Below, piece by piece: positions 36,193-45,748 of a DNA stretch of 46,252 nucleotides. Under the pieces are notes generated by a model. That model was not told the DNA's origin. It saw only the letters and a list, made by a program, of their open reading frames with translations, and did no database searches. Origin of the DNA: Bacteroidaceae bacterium (GTDB taxonomy: Bacteria > Bacteroidota > Bacteroidia > Bacteroidales > Bacteroidaceae); NCBI GenBank assembly GCA_017614465.1, contig JAGABW010000101.1, forward strand, positions 1-46,252, written 5' to 3'. Made by a program: the position numbers and the translations under genes. Positions within the stretch are counted from its first letter, which is position 1. Each line of letters begins with the position of its first letter.

Positions 36193-38748
36193 TTATTTTA
36201 GAATATTAGCAACTGTAATCATCATTGTAGCAATAGATGTTGCAGATGTTCCCATACTCATAACCTCTGCTGTTGACATCTTGTCTCTCTTCTGTTTTGA
36301 AGGTACTACAATTTCACAGCCCGGCTGTATATCCTTTGATGAACGGTGATTTATTGATTCTACCGCACCATTCATATATATAGCATAAATCTTTTTCTTA
36401 CTTGCCTTATTGCCATATCCACCAGCTCGCTTGATATAATAGCTTAGAGGTTTTCCCTTCTTATAATTCATTGATATTGGGTACATAACCTCACCACTAA
36501 CCTTAACCGTTCCTGAATATTGAGGGACAATCAGGTGGTCACCTTCACGAAGAATTATATTATCTTCACAATCAGGATCTGCAAGCGCTTGTTCCAAGTT
36601 AATAGCCACTGGATATGTGTTACCTATATCCATTTTCATTGACAATACTGAATCTGCACGATGGAGATTAAATGTACTGTTTGCATCAAGACTGGCTTCA
36701 TAAAGCGCGATTTGCTGACTGCGCAAACTTGTCTCACGCTGCAGTCTTTCATCTGGTGTCATCTGACGTTCAAGACGAGCACCTTTTGCATATGCATCGA
36801 AAGAAAGGCCTCCAGCAGCATTTACTAAATCCAATAGTCTGTAATTCTTACTTGAAGCGGCATAACTGCCAGCAAAGTTGACAGAGCCTGAAATATATAC
36901 ATTCTTTGGTGGCACATACGAAGGGCTCTGACGTACCACGACCATATCAAACGGCTTAAGCTTAAAACCAGATTCACCATCAACGACAAAACCGTCTTTT
37001 AATGCAAATGAGAAAGTTTCTGTTATATCGTTTGAAGTTTCAGTTGCTGCAGGATCGAATATTCTGCGGAACACATCCACTTTTGATGTTGAAGCAGAAT
37101 TAGTAAGTCCTCCTGCTTGTAAAACAATATCCTCCAATGAAGTATTATCAGCATACTGATATGTTCCTGGATATAAAACCTCACCTTCAATAGTTATTGT
37201 CTGCTCTGTGAGATAATCCTTACGGCTTGCAATAAACAAAACATCATTTTTCTTTAATGGTATATCTGGAACTGTACCCTGAAGTATATCTTTTACATTA
37301 ACTGGAATAACTTCAAGGCTCTTATCTTCACGTTCACGATGCATTACAGCACGATTTACAAAAGCATCTTCGCTTAAGCCCTCAGCTGCAAGAATCAAAT
37401 CGCGGACAGAACTTATATTACCTCCTATTTGGAACATTCCAGGATGCATAACTGCCCCACGAACTTCAACCATATTTGAATATCTTGCTACAACTGAATC
37501 AACATAAACTGAGTCACCATCATTCAGGTTGAAGCTGTTCATATCAAACTCACCTATAGTATGAATTGAATATTCTGCTCCGTTTTTACGAATCAATCTT
37601 ACATTCTTTCTATAAGCATCGCCAGCGAATCCACCAGCATAACTGAGGAGAGTAGAAACACTTTCTGTTGATTTCATTTCATAGAACATAGGACGTTTCA
37701 CACGACCTTTAATTCTGACAAGGCAATCGTATGCTCCAACAACAATAATATCATTATCCTGAAGTCTGACATCACCCGATGCATTACCATTCAATATATA
37801 ATCATATACGTCAATAGATGCAATCTGACGACCTGAACGATAAACCTTGATATCACGTAATGTTCCTATATCATTGATACCACCTGCAGCATATAAAGCA
37901 TTAAAGGCTGTTGATAATGAATTCATTGTATAAGTTCCTGGTACTTTAACTTCCCCCATTACCTGAACTTGAATTGAACGAGTATCACCTACACTCAAGC
38001 TGATGTTACAACCTGAATAGAAACGGCCAAGGCGTGATTTTAAAACACCTGTGGCTTGTGAAACTGTGAGACCGCCGAGTTTTATTGGACCAACTCCTTG
38101 TATTGTAACAGTTCCATCTGGAGAAATTGTTCCTTCAAATGTTTCTTGAGATGCTCCCCATATATCTATAATAACCACATCGCCAGCTCCCAATCTATAA
38201 TTAGCAGGAGTTGCGATATTCATAGCTGGTTGGAAAGTCAATTCCTTGTTATTAAACAGGTTACGTCCGAATACTTGTGATTCATCATCTAATTTATTGC
38301 GATAATACAATATTGAATCCACATCCAAGAACTCGATTTCATTGTTCATCATCTCTAGTCGTTCCTCACGCGTATAACCTTCTTGGCCTGTGTATCCTCG
38401 AGCTTTACTGCGAACCATGTAATTGTTTTTCTGCTGGTACTTTTCACCTTCCAATTGTTTATTAGTACGCAAACGGTTATTATCAACACCTGATTTTGAA
38501 CTTGTTACATCAACTGCTCCAAGTTGTTTCTTTTGCGCCTCATATTTCTTTCTTATCTTTTGTAGTTGCTGCACACTGACGCCACGTTGTAACAATTTCT
38601 GAACAATAGAAGCCTGATCTTCTCCTTTTTCATTTTGTTCTTGAACAAACTGTATAACTTGGTCATCACTCATTGACTGTGCTTTCACATAAGAAAGCTG
38701 ACATGCGGAAAAAAGTATAATTGATAACGCAATAAATTTCTTAAACAT
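36193..38748 (-). CDS. wza: Wza-like polysaccharide export protein with multiple SLBB domains
   Basis: 851 residues, much longer than E. coli Wza (about 380). Signal peptide to about 23. Residues 24-75 are helical and charged (VQEQNEKGEDQASIVQKLLQ). The Poly_export domain follows (YRLGAGDVVIIDIWGASQET, ISPDGTVTIQGVGPIKLGGL) and then about five SLBB beta-grasp repeats (GEVKVPGTY, GRVKRPMFY, GAVMHPGMF, GEVLYPGTY, GSVNFAGSY, GEVMYPISM). No lipobox is evident. It forms the periplasm/outer-membrane channel for the polymer. First gene after the initiating transferase. Confidence 0.93.
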   Translation of the reverse strand: MFKKFIALSIILFSACQLSYVKAQSMSDDQVIQFVQEQNEKGEDQASIVQKLLQRGVSVQQLQKIRKKYEAQKKQLGAVDVTSSKSGVDNNRLRTNKQLEGEKYQQKNNYMVRSKARGYTGQEGYTREERLEMMNNEIEFLDVDSILYYRNKLDDESQVFGRNLFNNKELTFQPAMNIATPANYRLGAGDVVIIDIWGASQETFEGTISPDGTVTIQGVGPIKLGGLTVSQATGVLKSRLGRFYSGCNISLSVGDTRSIQVQVMGEVKVPGTYTMNSLSTAFNALYAAGGINDIGTLRDIKVYRSGRQIASIDVYDYILNGNASGDVRLQDNDIIVVGAYDCLVRIKGRVKRPMFYEMKSTESVSTLLSYAGGFAGDAYRKNVRLIRKNGAEYSIHTIGEFDMNSFNLNDGDSVYVDSVVARYSNMVEVRGAVMHPGMFQIGGNISSVRDLILAAEGLSEDAFVNRAVMHREREDKSLEVIPVNVKDILQGTVPDIPLKKNDVLFIASRKDYLTEQTITIEGEVLYPGTYQYADNTSLEDIVLQAGGLTNSASTSKVDVFRRIFDPAATETSNDITETFSFALKDGFVVDGESGFKLKPFDMVVVRQSPSYVPPKNVYISGSVNFAGSYAASSKNYRLLDLVNAAGGLSFDAYAKGARLERQMTPDERLQRETSLRSQQIALYEASLDANSTFNLHRADSVLSMKMDIGNTYPVAINLEQALADPDCEDNIILREGDHLIVPQYSGTVKVSGEVMYPISMNYKKGKPLSYYIKRAGGYGNKASKKKIYAIYMNGAVESINHRSSKDIQPGCEIVVPSKQKRDKMSTAEVMSMGTSATSIATMMITVANILK

Positions 38749-38830
38749 AACAATTTAATATAATTAGAATCTAAATCAGATAATTGTTTTAAATTTTGAG
38801 CAAATTGAAACAATATCCAAATTATCAGAG

Positions 38831-39508
38831 TTATTTTCCACCTTGGCTTAGTTTATCAGACTCTACAACACAATGTGTAAAAGTTGATAATACTATTTTA
38901 ACATCCAACATAAAACTTTTATTTCGTGAATAATCTAAATCCATATCTAATCGGCGAATCATTTTATCAATAGTATCTGTATATCCATTATACACTGTTG
39001 CCATTGAAGTCACACCTGGACGATCTTTGAATAAAAGTGAGTAATCAGGACGAACTTTCATGATTTTATCAATAAAGAAACGTCTTTCTGGTCGATAACC
39101 GACATAATCCATATCACCGACAAAAACATTCCACAATTGAGGGAGTTCATCCAAATGATGAGCGCGGAGGAATTTTCCGACTTTTGTCAATCGGTCATCA
39201 TTTTTTTGAGCCAATTGAGGACCTGCACTTTCCGCAGACACTTTCATGGTACGAAATTTATGAATATAAAATGGTTTGCCTCCCTTCCCTATTCGTTCTT
39301 GATTAAAGAAGATTGGTCCTTCCCCTTCAATTTTCAATATAATTGAGATAATTATAAAAAGGGGAGATGTAAGTAGTAAGCCCAGTGACGAAGTAACTAC
39401 ATGAAATGCACGTTTAACAAAACATTTCAATAAATCTAAACCATCTATATAAGAAGTACACATCACGTCGTCGATTTGAACTGGTGGCATTTGTTTAATA
39501 CGAAGCAT
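38831..39508 (-). CDS. Initiating undecaprenyl-phosphate sugar phosphotransferase
   Basis: 225 residues, a short (monotopic) PglC/WcaJ-core type enzyme without the extra N-terminal transmembrane bundle. A hydrophobic re-entrant helix is at about 35-58 (SSLGLLLTSPLFIIISIILK), followed by GPIFFNQERIGKGGKPFYIH, KFRTM, LDELPQLWNVFVGDM with the catalytic Asp-Glu dyad, and GYRPER. It transfers a sugar-1-phosphate to undecaprenyl phosphate to start the repeat. It is promoter-proximal in the locus, with a leader of about 150 bases. Confidence 0.93.
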   Translation of the reverse strand: MLRIKQMPPVQIDDVMCTSYIDGLDLLKCFVKRAFHVVTSSLGLLLTSPLFIIISIILKIEGEGPIFFNQERIGKGGKPFYIHKFRTMKVSAESAGPQLAQKNDDRLTKVGKFLRAHHLDELPQLWNVFVGDMDYVGYRPERRFFIDKIMKVRPDYSLLFKDRPGVTSMATVYNGYTDTIDKMIRRLDMDLDYSRNKSFMLDVKIVLSTFTHCVVESDKLSQGGK

Positions 39509-39663
39509 AAAATTTTCAGCATTTTTAGGTTATTATATATACAATAACGAAGATTTTTAATTATTATTGCGAATGGTAACATTTTTTTCATTTCAACAAT
39601 GAATTTCTCGTACCAAATCTTGTTATTTTACACATATTAATTGTCTTATTGTAAAAATTCATG

Positions 39664-39695
39664 CAAATTTACAAAAAAAACACTAAGTGTGCAAA
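39664..39695 (-). promoter_or_regulatory. Main promoter of the polysaccharide locus
   Basis: Minus strand TTTG (39695-39692), 20-bp spacer, TAAATTTG (39671-39664) followed by C. The leader to ATG 39508 is about 150 bases and AT-rich, with two tiny overlapping reading frames. No inverted repeats bracketing the promoter were seen. Confidence 0.8.
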
Positions 39696-39777
39696 TTAAA
39701 GATTAGCTTTTTCACATTATTATCATGACAATAAGGCAAACAAGACCAATAGACACCATACACAAAAGATATGAAGA

Positions 39778-40542
39778 CTACATGTTCCAGATTTTCCAAG
39801 ACCAATCGGCTTGAATCTGAAGCATTTCCAGTCCATTCTTTATTACACAGCCATGTTCTTTACCTTTCTTTAGGAACAATGTTTCTGAAGGATTATAAAT
39901 CAAATCATACAACAAATGTTCTGAAGTCAGAGTATCATAAGGGATATCCGGACATTCATCTACATTTGGACTCGTTCCCAATGGTGTAGTATTCACTATT
40001 ACAGTGTGTTCTGCCATCACTTCTGAAGTCAGGTCGTCGTAAGATATACAATTATCACTTTTACGGCGAGAGACCTTCTGGCATGATATGCCAAGTTTTC
40101 TTAGGCCATATTCTACCGCCTGTGATGCCCCACCCGTACCAAGAATCAATGCCTTCTTATGTTTTTCCTGAAGCAGTGGCTTTATAGATTGCGTAAAACC
40201 AAGATAATCAGTATTATATCCTATAAGTTTTATCGGTAATCCATTTTTATCATTACACTTATTATCATCATGCAAAATTTTCACGACATTTACCGCCCCT
40301 ATTTCACGTGCATCGTCGTTTAGCTCTGTCAAGTATGGAATAATTTCACGTTTATATGGAATTGTCACATTCATGCCTCGCAAGTTTGGATGATTACGAA
40401 AAACATCGAGCACATCCCCAATCTGAGGTATCTCAAAATTAACATACTTTGCATCGATATTCTCACGTGAGAATTTATCGTTAAAATAACTATGCGAGAA
40501 TGAATGTTGTAAAGTTAAACCTAATAATCCGTATAATTCCAT
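39778..40542 (-). CDS. aroE: Shikimate dehydrogenase
   Basis: 254 residues. It reduces 3-dehydroshikimate with NADPH in the chorismate pathway. Shikimate-binding HSFSHSYFN, catalytic Lys in MNVTIPYKREI, ALILGTGGASQAV for NADP binding and GYNTDYLGF are present. Last gene of the phoH - purC - menG - aroE operon; three bases separate it from menG. Confidence 0.95.
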   Translation of the reverse strand: MELYGLLGLTLQHSFSHSYFNDKFSRENIDAKYVNFEIPQIGDVLDVFRNHPNLRGMNVTIPYKREIIPYLTELNDDAREIGAVNVVKILHDDNKCNDKNGLPIKLIGYNTDYLGFTQSIKPLLQEKHKKALILGTGGASQAVEYGLRKLGISCQKVSRRKSDNCISYDDLTSEVMAEHTVIVNTTPLGTSPNVDECPDIPYDTLTSEHLLYDLIYNPSETLFLKKGKEHGCVIKNGLEMLQIQADWSWKIWNM

Positions 40543-40545
40543 AAC

Positions 40546-41280
40546 TTATCTTTTTGCTGTGTACATACAGCACATTCCAAAATTCAAATATTTATACTTG
40601 ACATCACTAAAACCAGCCGCACGAAATAGTTCTGCCATATCTTCCCCTTGTGGTACTTCTGACATTGTTTCTGGCAAATATTGGAAAGCAAGCTTGTCCT
40701 TTGCGATTTTTGCCCCCAAACAAGGCATTATAATCTTTTTATACACATAAAACACTTGACGCATAGGAAACTTACGTGGAGCACACAAATCTATAACGAC
40801 TATATCGCCGTTAGGTTGCAACACGCGCCTCATCTCGCTCAAGCACTGTGGGATATTCTCAAAATTGCGCAATGCAAAAGCAGATATTACTGCCTCAAAT
40901 GATTTATCAGAAAATGTCATTGAGGAGCAATCTTCTTTTACAAAACGAACAATCTGAGACAGATTTAATGCTTTGGCCTTTTCTTCTCCTATTTTCATCA
41001 TCTTATCTGAGATATCAACGCCCACAACCTCGTCTGAGCCTAATTCTATCGCAGCAAGCAAAGCCAAATCGCCAGTACCTGTTGCCACATCAAGAACTCG
41101 CATAGGCCATGAGCCAATATCCTTCAGATAATTAACAACGCAGTTTCTCCATTTCCTATCAATTCCCAAGGACATCGTATGATTCAACGAATCATAAGTG
41201 GAGGCAATGTTATCAAACATCGCCTCTACTTGTTTACGTTTGCTCTCATTTGAATGGTATGGAGTTACATCATTTATCAT
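40546..41280 (-). CDS. menG: Demethylmenaquinone methyltransferase
   Basis: 244 residues of the UbiE/MenG family. The N-terminal FDNIASTYDSLNHTMSLGID is diagnostic; LDVATGTGDLALLAA is the SAM site and ISAFALRNFEN and the C-terminal YLNFGMCCMYTAKR follow. It performs the last methylation of menaquinone, consistent with an anaerobic Bacteroidales respiratory chain. Confidence 0.95.
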   Translation of the reverse strand: MINDVTPYHSNESKRKQVEAMFDNIASTYDSLNHTMSLGIDRKWRNCVVNYLKDIGSWPMRVLDVATGTGDLALLAAIELGSDEVVGVDISDKMMKIGEEKAKALNLSQIVRFVKEDCSSMTFSDKSFEAVISAFALRNFENIPQCLSEMRRVLQPNGDIVVIDLCAPRKFPMRQVFYVYKKIIMPCLGAKIAKDKLAFQYLPETMSEVPQGEDMAELFRAAGFSDVKYKYLNFGMCCMYTAKR

Positions 41281-41296
41281 GAGAATAGATACACTA

Positions 41297-42247
41297 TCAA
41301 ATAGATTGAAGATAGTTCAAAACGTTCTTTTCTATGCGTTTTGCTATATCTTCATCTGCAGTTCCACTTTTATCGAATTTATCACCTGTGATATGCTCAT
41401 ACAATTCAACATATCTGTCAGTAATAGAATTTACAAATTCATCTGTCAATTCTGGCATTACCTGACCTGGTTGATTCATAAAGTTATGATCTATAAGCCA
41501 TTGACGCACAAATTCTTTTGAAAGTTGACGTTGTGGTTCACCAGCCTTGAACTTTTCTTCATAACCCTCTGCATAGAAATAGCGTGAAGAGTCTGGAGTA
41601 TGAATTTCATCGATAAGATATACCTTACCATCTCTCTTACCAAATTCATACTTTGTATCAACAAGAATCAAACCTTTTTCGGCTGCAATTTTTGTTCCTA
41701 ACTCAAACAAAGCATATGTGTATTTCTCCATCTGCTCATAATCTTCCTTACTTACAAGACCTTGAGCGATGATTTCTTCTTTTGAGATATTCTCGTCATG
41801 ACCTTCGTCTGCCTTTGTTGTTGGAGTTATGATTGGAGTTGGGAATTTCTGATTTTCTTTCATACCGTCTGGTAATTGTACACCACAAAGTGAACGTGCG
41901 CCAGCTTTATATTCGCGCCATGCACTACCAGTAAGATATCCGCGTATGATCATTTCCACTCTGAATCCTTCACATTTCAAGCCTACCGTTACCATAGGAT
42001 CTGGACATGCTAATTTCCAGTTTGGAACAACTGCAGCTGATGCATCTAAGAATTTTGCTGCAATTTGATTCAAAACCTGACCTTTAAATGGGATGCCTTT
42101 AGGAAGAACCACATCAAAAGCACTGATTCTGTCTGTTGCAACCATTACCATCAAATCGTCGTTGATATTATACACATCTCTAACTTTTCCATGATACACG
42201 CTTTTCTGCCCAGGAAAATTAAACTCTGTTTTTGTTAAAGCATTCAT
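41297..42247 (-). CDS. purC: SAICAR synthase
   Basis: 316 residues, the longer eukaryote-like class. It joins aspartate to CAIR with ATP in purine synthesis. [20 protein letters not shown] then [34 protein letters not shown] and [12 protein letters not shown] are the family signatures. It lies 18 bases after phoH and 16 before menG. Confidence 0.96.
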   Translation of the reverse strand: MNALTKTEFNFPGQKSVYHGKVRDVYNINDDLMVMVATDRISAFDVVLPKGIPFKGQVLNQIAAKFLDASAAVVPNWKLACPDPMVTVGLKCEGFRVEMIIRGYLTGSAWREYKAGARSLCGVQLPDGMKENQKFPTPIITPTTKADEGHDENISKEEIIAQGLVSKEDYEQMEKYTYALFELGTKIAAEKGLILVDTKYEFGKRDGKVYLIDEIHTPDSSRYFYAEGYEEKFKAGEPQRQLSKEFVRQWLIDHNFMNQPGQVMPELTDEFVNSITDRYVELYEHITGDKFDKSGTADEDIAKRIEKNVLNYLQSI

Positions 42248-42265
42248 TGTTTTATGTTTTTATTA

Positions 42266-43285
42266 CTATTTGTAGATTTCTTCTTTATTCTCTGGTGCAT
42301 CAAGAGATTCCTGATAATGAACAATCTTGCGCAACTTTAAGTTCTCTTCATATTCATTATAGGCATTCACAATCTTTGTCACAAGTTTGTGGCGAACGAT
42401 ATCCTTATCGGTCATTTCCACGAAACCTATCCCTGACACATTTTTTAGTATCTCTAACGCATCCAATAAACCAGAACGTGTAGAACGAGGTAAGTCAATC
42501 TGGGTAGAATCACCTGTGATTATCATCTTGGTATTATGCCCCATACGAGTAAGGAACATCTTTATCTGCTGGGTTGTTGTATTCTGCGCTTCGTCAAGAA
42601 TCACAACAGCATCATTCAATGTGCGTCCACGCATAAATGCAAGTGGTGCAATCTGAATTGTCTGATTCTCCATATACTCTTGAAGTTTCTGAGCAGGAAT
42701 CATATCTTGTAGAGAATCATACAAAGGCTGCAAATATGGATCTATCTTTTCTTTCATATCTCCAGGCAAGAAACCAAGTTTCTCACCAGCCTCTACAGCA
42801 GGTCTTGATAATATGATTTTTCGAACCTCCTTATTCTTCAATGCCCTTACGGCTAACGCAATACTAATATATGTTTTACCCGAACCGGCAGGTCCGATAG
42901 CAAACAACATATCATTTTTCTTGTATTCATCAACTAATCGGCGTTGATTTTCACTTCTTGGAGTTATCGGTTTACCCAAAATACTATAACATATTGCATT
43001 GTCATTAGTATTTACATTCTTTGTATTTAAAGCCTGACCTTTTACTACCTGAAGGATTACTTCATCTGTCAAAGAATTGTATTGAATACAATATGAGCGC
43101 AGACGATCGAGATTCTCCTCAAACGAGCACATCTCTTCTTCATCGCCAAGTACTTTCATAACGTTGTTTCTCGCAACTATACGCAACTTGGGATACAGAG
43201 ACTTAATCATTTGAAGATTAGAATTATTCACACCATAAAAAGTGACTAAATCGACGTCATCAAGTACAAAATGTTTCTCTATCAT
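42266..43285 (-). CDS. PhoH family ATPase
   Basis: 339 residues. The N-terminal KH-like region (about 1-110) is followed by the PhoH ATPase domain with Walker A GPAGSGKTY, SRPAVEAGEKLGFLPGDMKE, Walker B VVILDEAQN, and GDSTQIDLPRSTRSGL. PhoH proteins are RNA-linked ATPases, often acting with YbeY in rRNA/mRNA handling. First gene of the operon, with a -7 element about 25 bases upstream. Confidence 0.94.
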   Translation of the reverse strand: MIEKHFVLDDVDLVTFYGVNNSNLQMIKSLYPKLRIVARNNVMKVLGDEEEMCSFEENLDRLRSYCIQYNSLTDEVILQVVKGQALNTKNVNTNDNAICYSILGKPITPRSENQRRLVDEYKKNDMLFAIGPAGSGKTYISIALAVRALKNKEVRKIILSRPAVEAGEKLGFLPGDMKEKIDPYLQPLYDSLQDMIPAQKLQEYMENQTIQIAPLAFMRGRTLNDAVVILDEAQNTTTQQIKMFLTRMGHNTKMIITGDSTQIDLPRSTRSGLLDALEILKNVSGIGFVEMTDKDIVRHKLVTKIVNAYNEYEENLKLRKIVHYQESLDAPENKEEIYK

Positions 43286-43309
43286 CTACATATATTTCAT
43301 TTGGTTGTG

Positions 43310-43317
43310 CAAAGATA
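43310..43317 (-). promoter_or_regulatory. -7 element of the phoH operon promoter
   Basis: Minus strand TATCTTTG followed by C, 24 bases before ATG 43285. No clear -33 TTTG; the upstream DNA is AT-rich. Confidence 0.6.
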
Positions 43318-43426
43318 ATAATTATTTACTATTTAATAGTTTACTATTATCATTTATTTTGCAAAACGAAATAATTAATTCATCTTTCACATCGGATTGC
43401 TCCATTTTGTAATCATATATACACAG

Positions 43427-43462
43427 AAAAAGCTACCTCTTTACTTCACGTAGAGAGGTAGC
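43427..43462 (-). terminator. Terminator downstream of galE
   Basis: Perfect 9-bp stem 43432-43440 with 43454-43462, 13-base loop; on the minus strand it is followed by five T. It lies about 150 bases past the galE stop. The interval 43463-43614 holds nothing else recognisable. Confidence 0.82.
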
Positions 43463-43614
43463 CACAACACAAACACAAAATAAAACACGACAAAACTACT
43501 ATTATTCAAGTAACATGCCAATATACATAAAATAGTATATAAAAATTGACATGTATCGTCTTCTCATATTCACATACAATCAAACGATGGTCTACTTGAC
43601 AATTTATGTAGTAC

Positions 43615-44643
43615 TTATTTTACCAAATGTTTTTGCCAATTCCATGCTGATAGAAGTACTTCATCCAATGGTGTATTAGCACTCCAGCCCAACACTTTAT
43701 TAGCTTTATCTACATTTCCCCAAATGGCTTCGATGTCACCTGCGCGACGTTCACCTATCTTGTAGTTCAACTTCACACCTGTCGCACGTTCAAAAGAATT
43801 AATCAATTCAAGAACACTGACACCATGTCCTGTACCGATATTGAATATCTCTACTGGTTCTTCTGCCTTACCATCAAGAATGCGCGCCATTGCACACACA
43901 TGAGCCTTTGCCAAATCGACCACATAGATATAATCACGGATACAACTACCATCTGGTGTATTATAATTATCGCCAAATACTGTCAAACATTCGCGTATTC
44001 CAGCCGCTGTTTGAGTAAGATATGGTATTAAGTTTGCAGGTACGCCGTTTGGCAATTCACCTATATAAGCCGTTGGGTGACTACCTATCGGATTAAAGTA
44101 TCTCAAGATGATACTCTTTATCGGTGCGCCACTATTGACGTAATCCTGAATTATTTCTTCATTCACTTGCTTGGTATTACCATATGGACTTTCAGCCTTC
44201 TTGATAGGAGCTGATTCTGTCACAGGAAGATTTTCCGCGTCAGGTTGCCCATATACAGTGCATGAAGAAGAAAAAATAATTCCTTTAACACCATATTTTG
44301 GCATAAGTTCCAACAAGTTAATGAGCGAATTGAGATTGTTACGGTAATACATCAGTGGTTTTTCTACTGACTCACCCACCGCCTTACTTGCTGCGAAATG
44401 GATGATACCTTTAATCCCATTATATTTTTCGAACACTGCTTCGAGAGCTTTCATGTCACAACAATCAACTTTCTCAAAAGCAGGACGTATTCCTGTTATT
44501 TTCTCTATTCCATCAAGCACGTCTGCATTGGAATTTGAGAGATTATCCACTATCACTACGTTATAACCAGCTTGCTGGAGTTCAACTGTTGTATGCGACC
44601 CAATAAATCCTGTTCCGCCAGTTACCAATACCGTATCTTTCAT
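43615..44643 (-). CDS. galE: UDP-glucose 4-epimerase
   Basis: 342 residues from ATG 44641-44643 (MKDTVLVTGGTGFIGSHTTV); a TTG twelve codons upstream keeps the frame but adds a non-family extension. The NAD-binding GGTGFIG is at residues 9-15; SSSCTVYG and the catalytic Tyr-x-x-x-Lys in SPYGNTK follow, with LRYFNPIGSHP and NIGTGHGVSVLELI. It interconverts UDP-glucose and UDP-galactose and so feeds Glf. It is monocistronic by the flanking promoter and terminator. Confidence 0.95.
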   Translation of the reverse strand: MKDTVLVTGGTGFIGSHTTVELQQAGYNVVIVDNLSNSNADVLDGIEKITGIRPAFEKVDCCDMKALEAVFEKYNGIKGIIHFAASKAVGESVEKPLMYYRNNLNSLINLLELMPKYGVKGIIFSSSCTVYGQPDAENLPVTESAPIKKAESPYGNTKQVNEEIIQDYVNSGAPIKSIILRYFNPIGSHPTAYIGELPNGVPANLIPYLTQTAAGIRECLTVFGDNYNTPDGSCIRDYIYVVDLAKAHVCAMARILDGKAEEPVEIFNIGTGHGVSVLELINSFERATGVKLNYKIGERRAGDIEAIWGNVDKANKVLGWSANTPLDEVLLSAWNWQKHLVK

Positions 44644-44699
44644 CTTATAATCGTGTTTATATACTGTTTTTTTAAACAATTTGTGTGTCTGTTTGAATG

Positions 44700-44730
44700 C
44701 AAATATATATATATTTTTTGTTTAAACAAA
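44700..44730 (-). promoter_or_regulatory. galE promoter
   Basis: Minus strand TTTG (44730-44727), 19-bp spacer, TATATTTG (44707-44700) followed by C. The spacer contains an (AT)6 run (44703-44714) and the -33 lies inside a 16-bp palindrome. Confidence 0.75.
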
Positions 44731-44731
44731 A
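44716..44731. promoter_or_regulatory. 16-bp palindrome over the galE -33 element (operator candidate)
   Basis: TTTTGTTTAAACAAAA is a perfect palindrome covering the -33 box. A related GTTTTTTTAAACAA lies at 44666-44679 in the leader. A dimeric repressor site is a reasonable guess; the regulator is unknown. Confidence 0.45.
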
Positions 44732-44774
44732 TATTTTACAAAAAAGTTAAAAAATTATTCATTTTTATTTTACA

Positions 44775-45722
44775 TCACTTACGGCCCACACGTATTTCTG
44801 AGCCCGCAGGTTGGTTGGTTTGCCCATTATTAGAGCTTGCGTTACTACTACCCGTACGAGAAGGTACCACATCCTGAGAATCAACACGATAGCGCGAGCT
44901 ATTTGCGGTTCTATCCGATGCAGAGGAAGAAGGAGTTGACACATTTGCACCTACATCGCCACGTCGGCGCGGAATCACCTTATTTTGGTTTGTTCCTCCT
45001 ACATCATTTCTGCGTCTTTCCACAATTCTGTTGTTAATTCCTGGAGAATATCTGTTTCCGCTATCATCGCGATATCTTCTGTCTTGAGTGCGATAATTAG
45101 CATTTTTATTGTTGTAATTATTGTATATATTTGTTTCCCCACGTTTACGAATGTTCATACCAAAGTCATTACGACGATGTACTGAAATGTTGGCACCGCC
45201 TCGTATTGGAGAATAAGAATATCTATTCATATGATTATAACGATATGTGTAGTATCCATTAGAATAGTATCTACGACTATGAAGTCCCGCATATGTATTA
45301 TATGCCAATGGCTTGTCGAAATAATAGAATGACACATTATTATAAATTATATAAATACGAAAATCCCATGATCCGCCTTTTGTATATACTGGACGATAGA
45401 AATACTCAGTCCTTATAAATTTATCATATTGTACATAATCCAACACATACGCCAAATCCTCATTACGATAATCCAAATAACGATAATATGAATCTATTGC
45501 GTCCTCATAGCCATAGACCACATCATCCATAAGACCTTCTATTGCATAAATAAAGTCATAGTTTATCTCATAACAGTCATCATATTGGTCTGATGATAAA
45601 TCTAATTCATAAGCCATACGGTCTGTTAAGAAGCGTGCATGTGTACGCATCTTTGATAATGACATTGCCGACATTCCCAATGTCAGCACAGATAAAACCA
45701 CACTTAAAAGTATTCTTTTCAT
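44775..45722 (-). CDS. Exported Tyr/Asn/Arg-rich protein of unknown function
   Basis: 315 residues with a signal peptide to about 20 (LSVLTLGMSAMS). Residues 25-75 form helices with HARFLTDRMAYELDLSSDQY, resembling the helix-turn (LTxxQ-like) of Spy/CpxP-type periplasmic proteins seen in Bacteroidetes. Residues 85-160 are very tyrosine-rich (YYRYLDYRNEDLAYVLDYVQ; RRYYSNGYYTYRYNHMNRYS). From 165 the protein is Arg/Asn/Ser-rich with RRRGDVG- and RRNDVGG-like repeats, probably disordered and cationic. I know no assigned function; an envelope-stress or surface structural role is speculative. It has its own promoter. Confidence 0.75.
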   Translation of the reverse strand: MKRILLSVVLSVLTLGMSAMSLSKMRTHARFLTDRMAYELDLSSDQYDDCYEINYDFIYAIEGLMDDVVYGYEDAIDSYYRYLDYRNEDLAYVLDYVQYDKFIRTEYFYRPVYTKGGSWDFRIYIIYNNVSFYYFDKPLAYNTYAGLHSRRYYSNGYYTYRYNHMNRYSYSPIRGGANISVHRRNDFGMNIRKRGETNIYNNYNNKNANYRTQDRRYRDDSGNRYSPGINNRIVERRRNDVGGTNQNKVIPRRRGDVGANVSTPSSSASDRTANSSRYRVDSQDVVPSRTGSSNASSNNGQTNQPAGSEIRVGRK

Positions 45723-45748
45723 AATATTACGTTTTTATGTTTACCTTG

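Noticed and set aside
39509..39777. Invertible capsule promoter as in Bacteroides fragilis
   Set aside because: No pair of inverted repeats flanking the promoter was seen and no invertase gene is nearby.
44644..44679. Twelve-codon extension of galE from TTG
   Set aside because: The added residues do not fit the GalE family, which starts just before the GGTGFIG motif.
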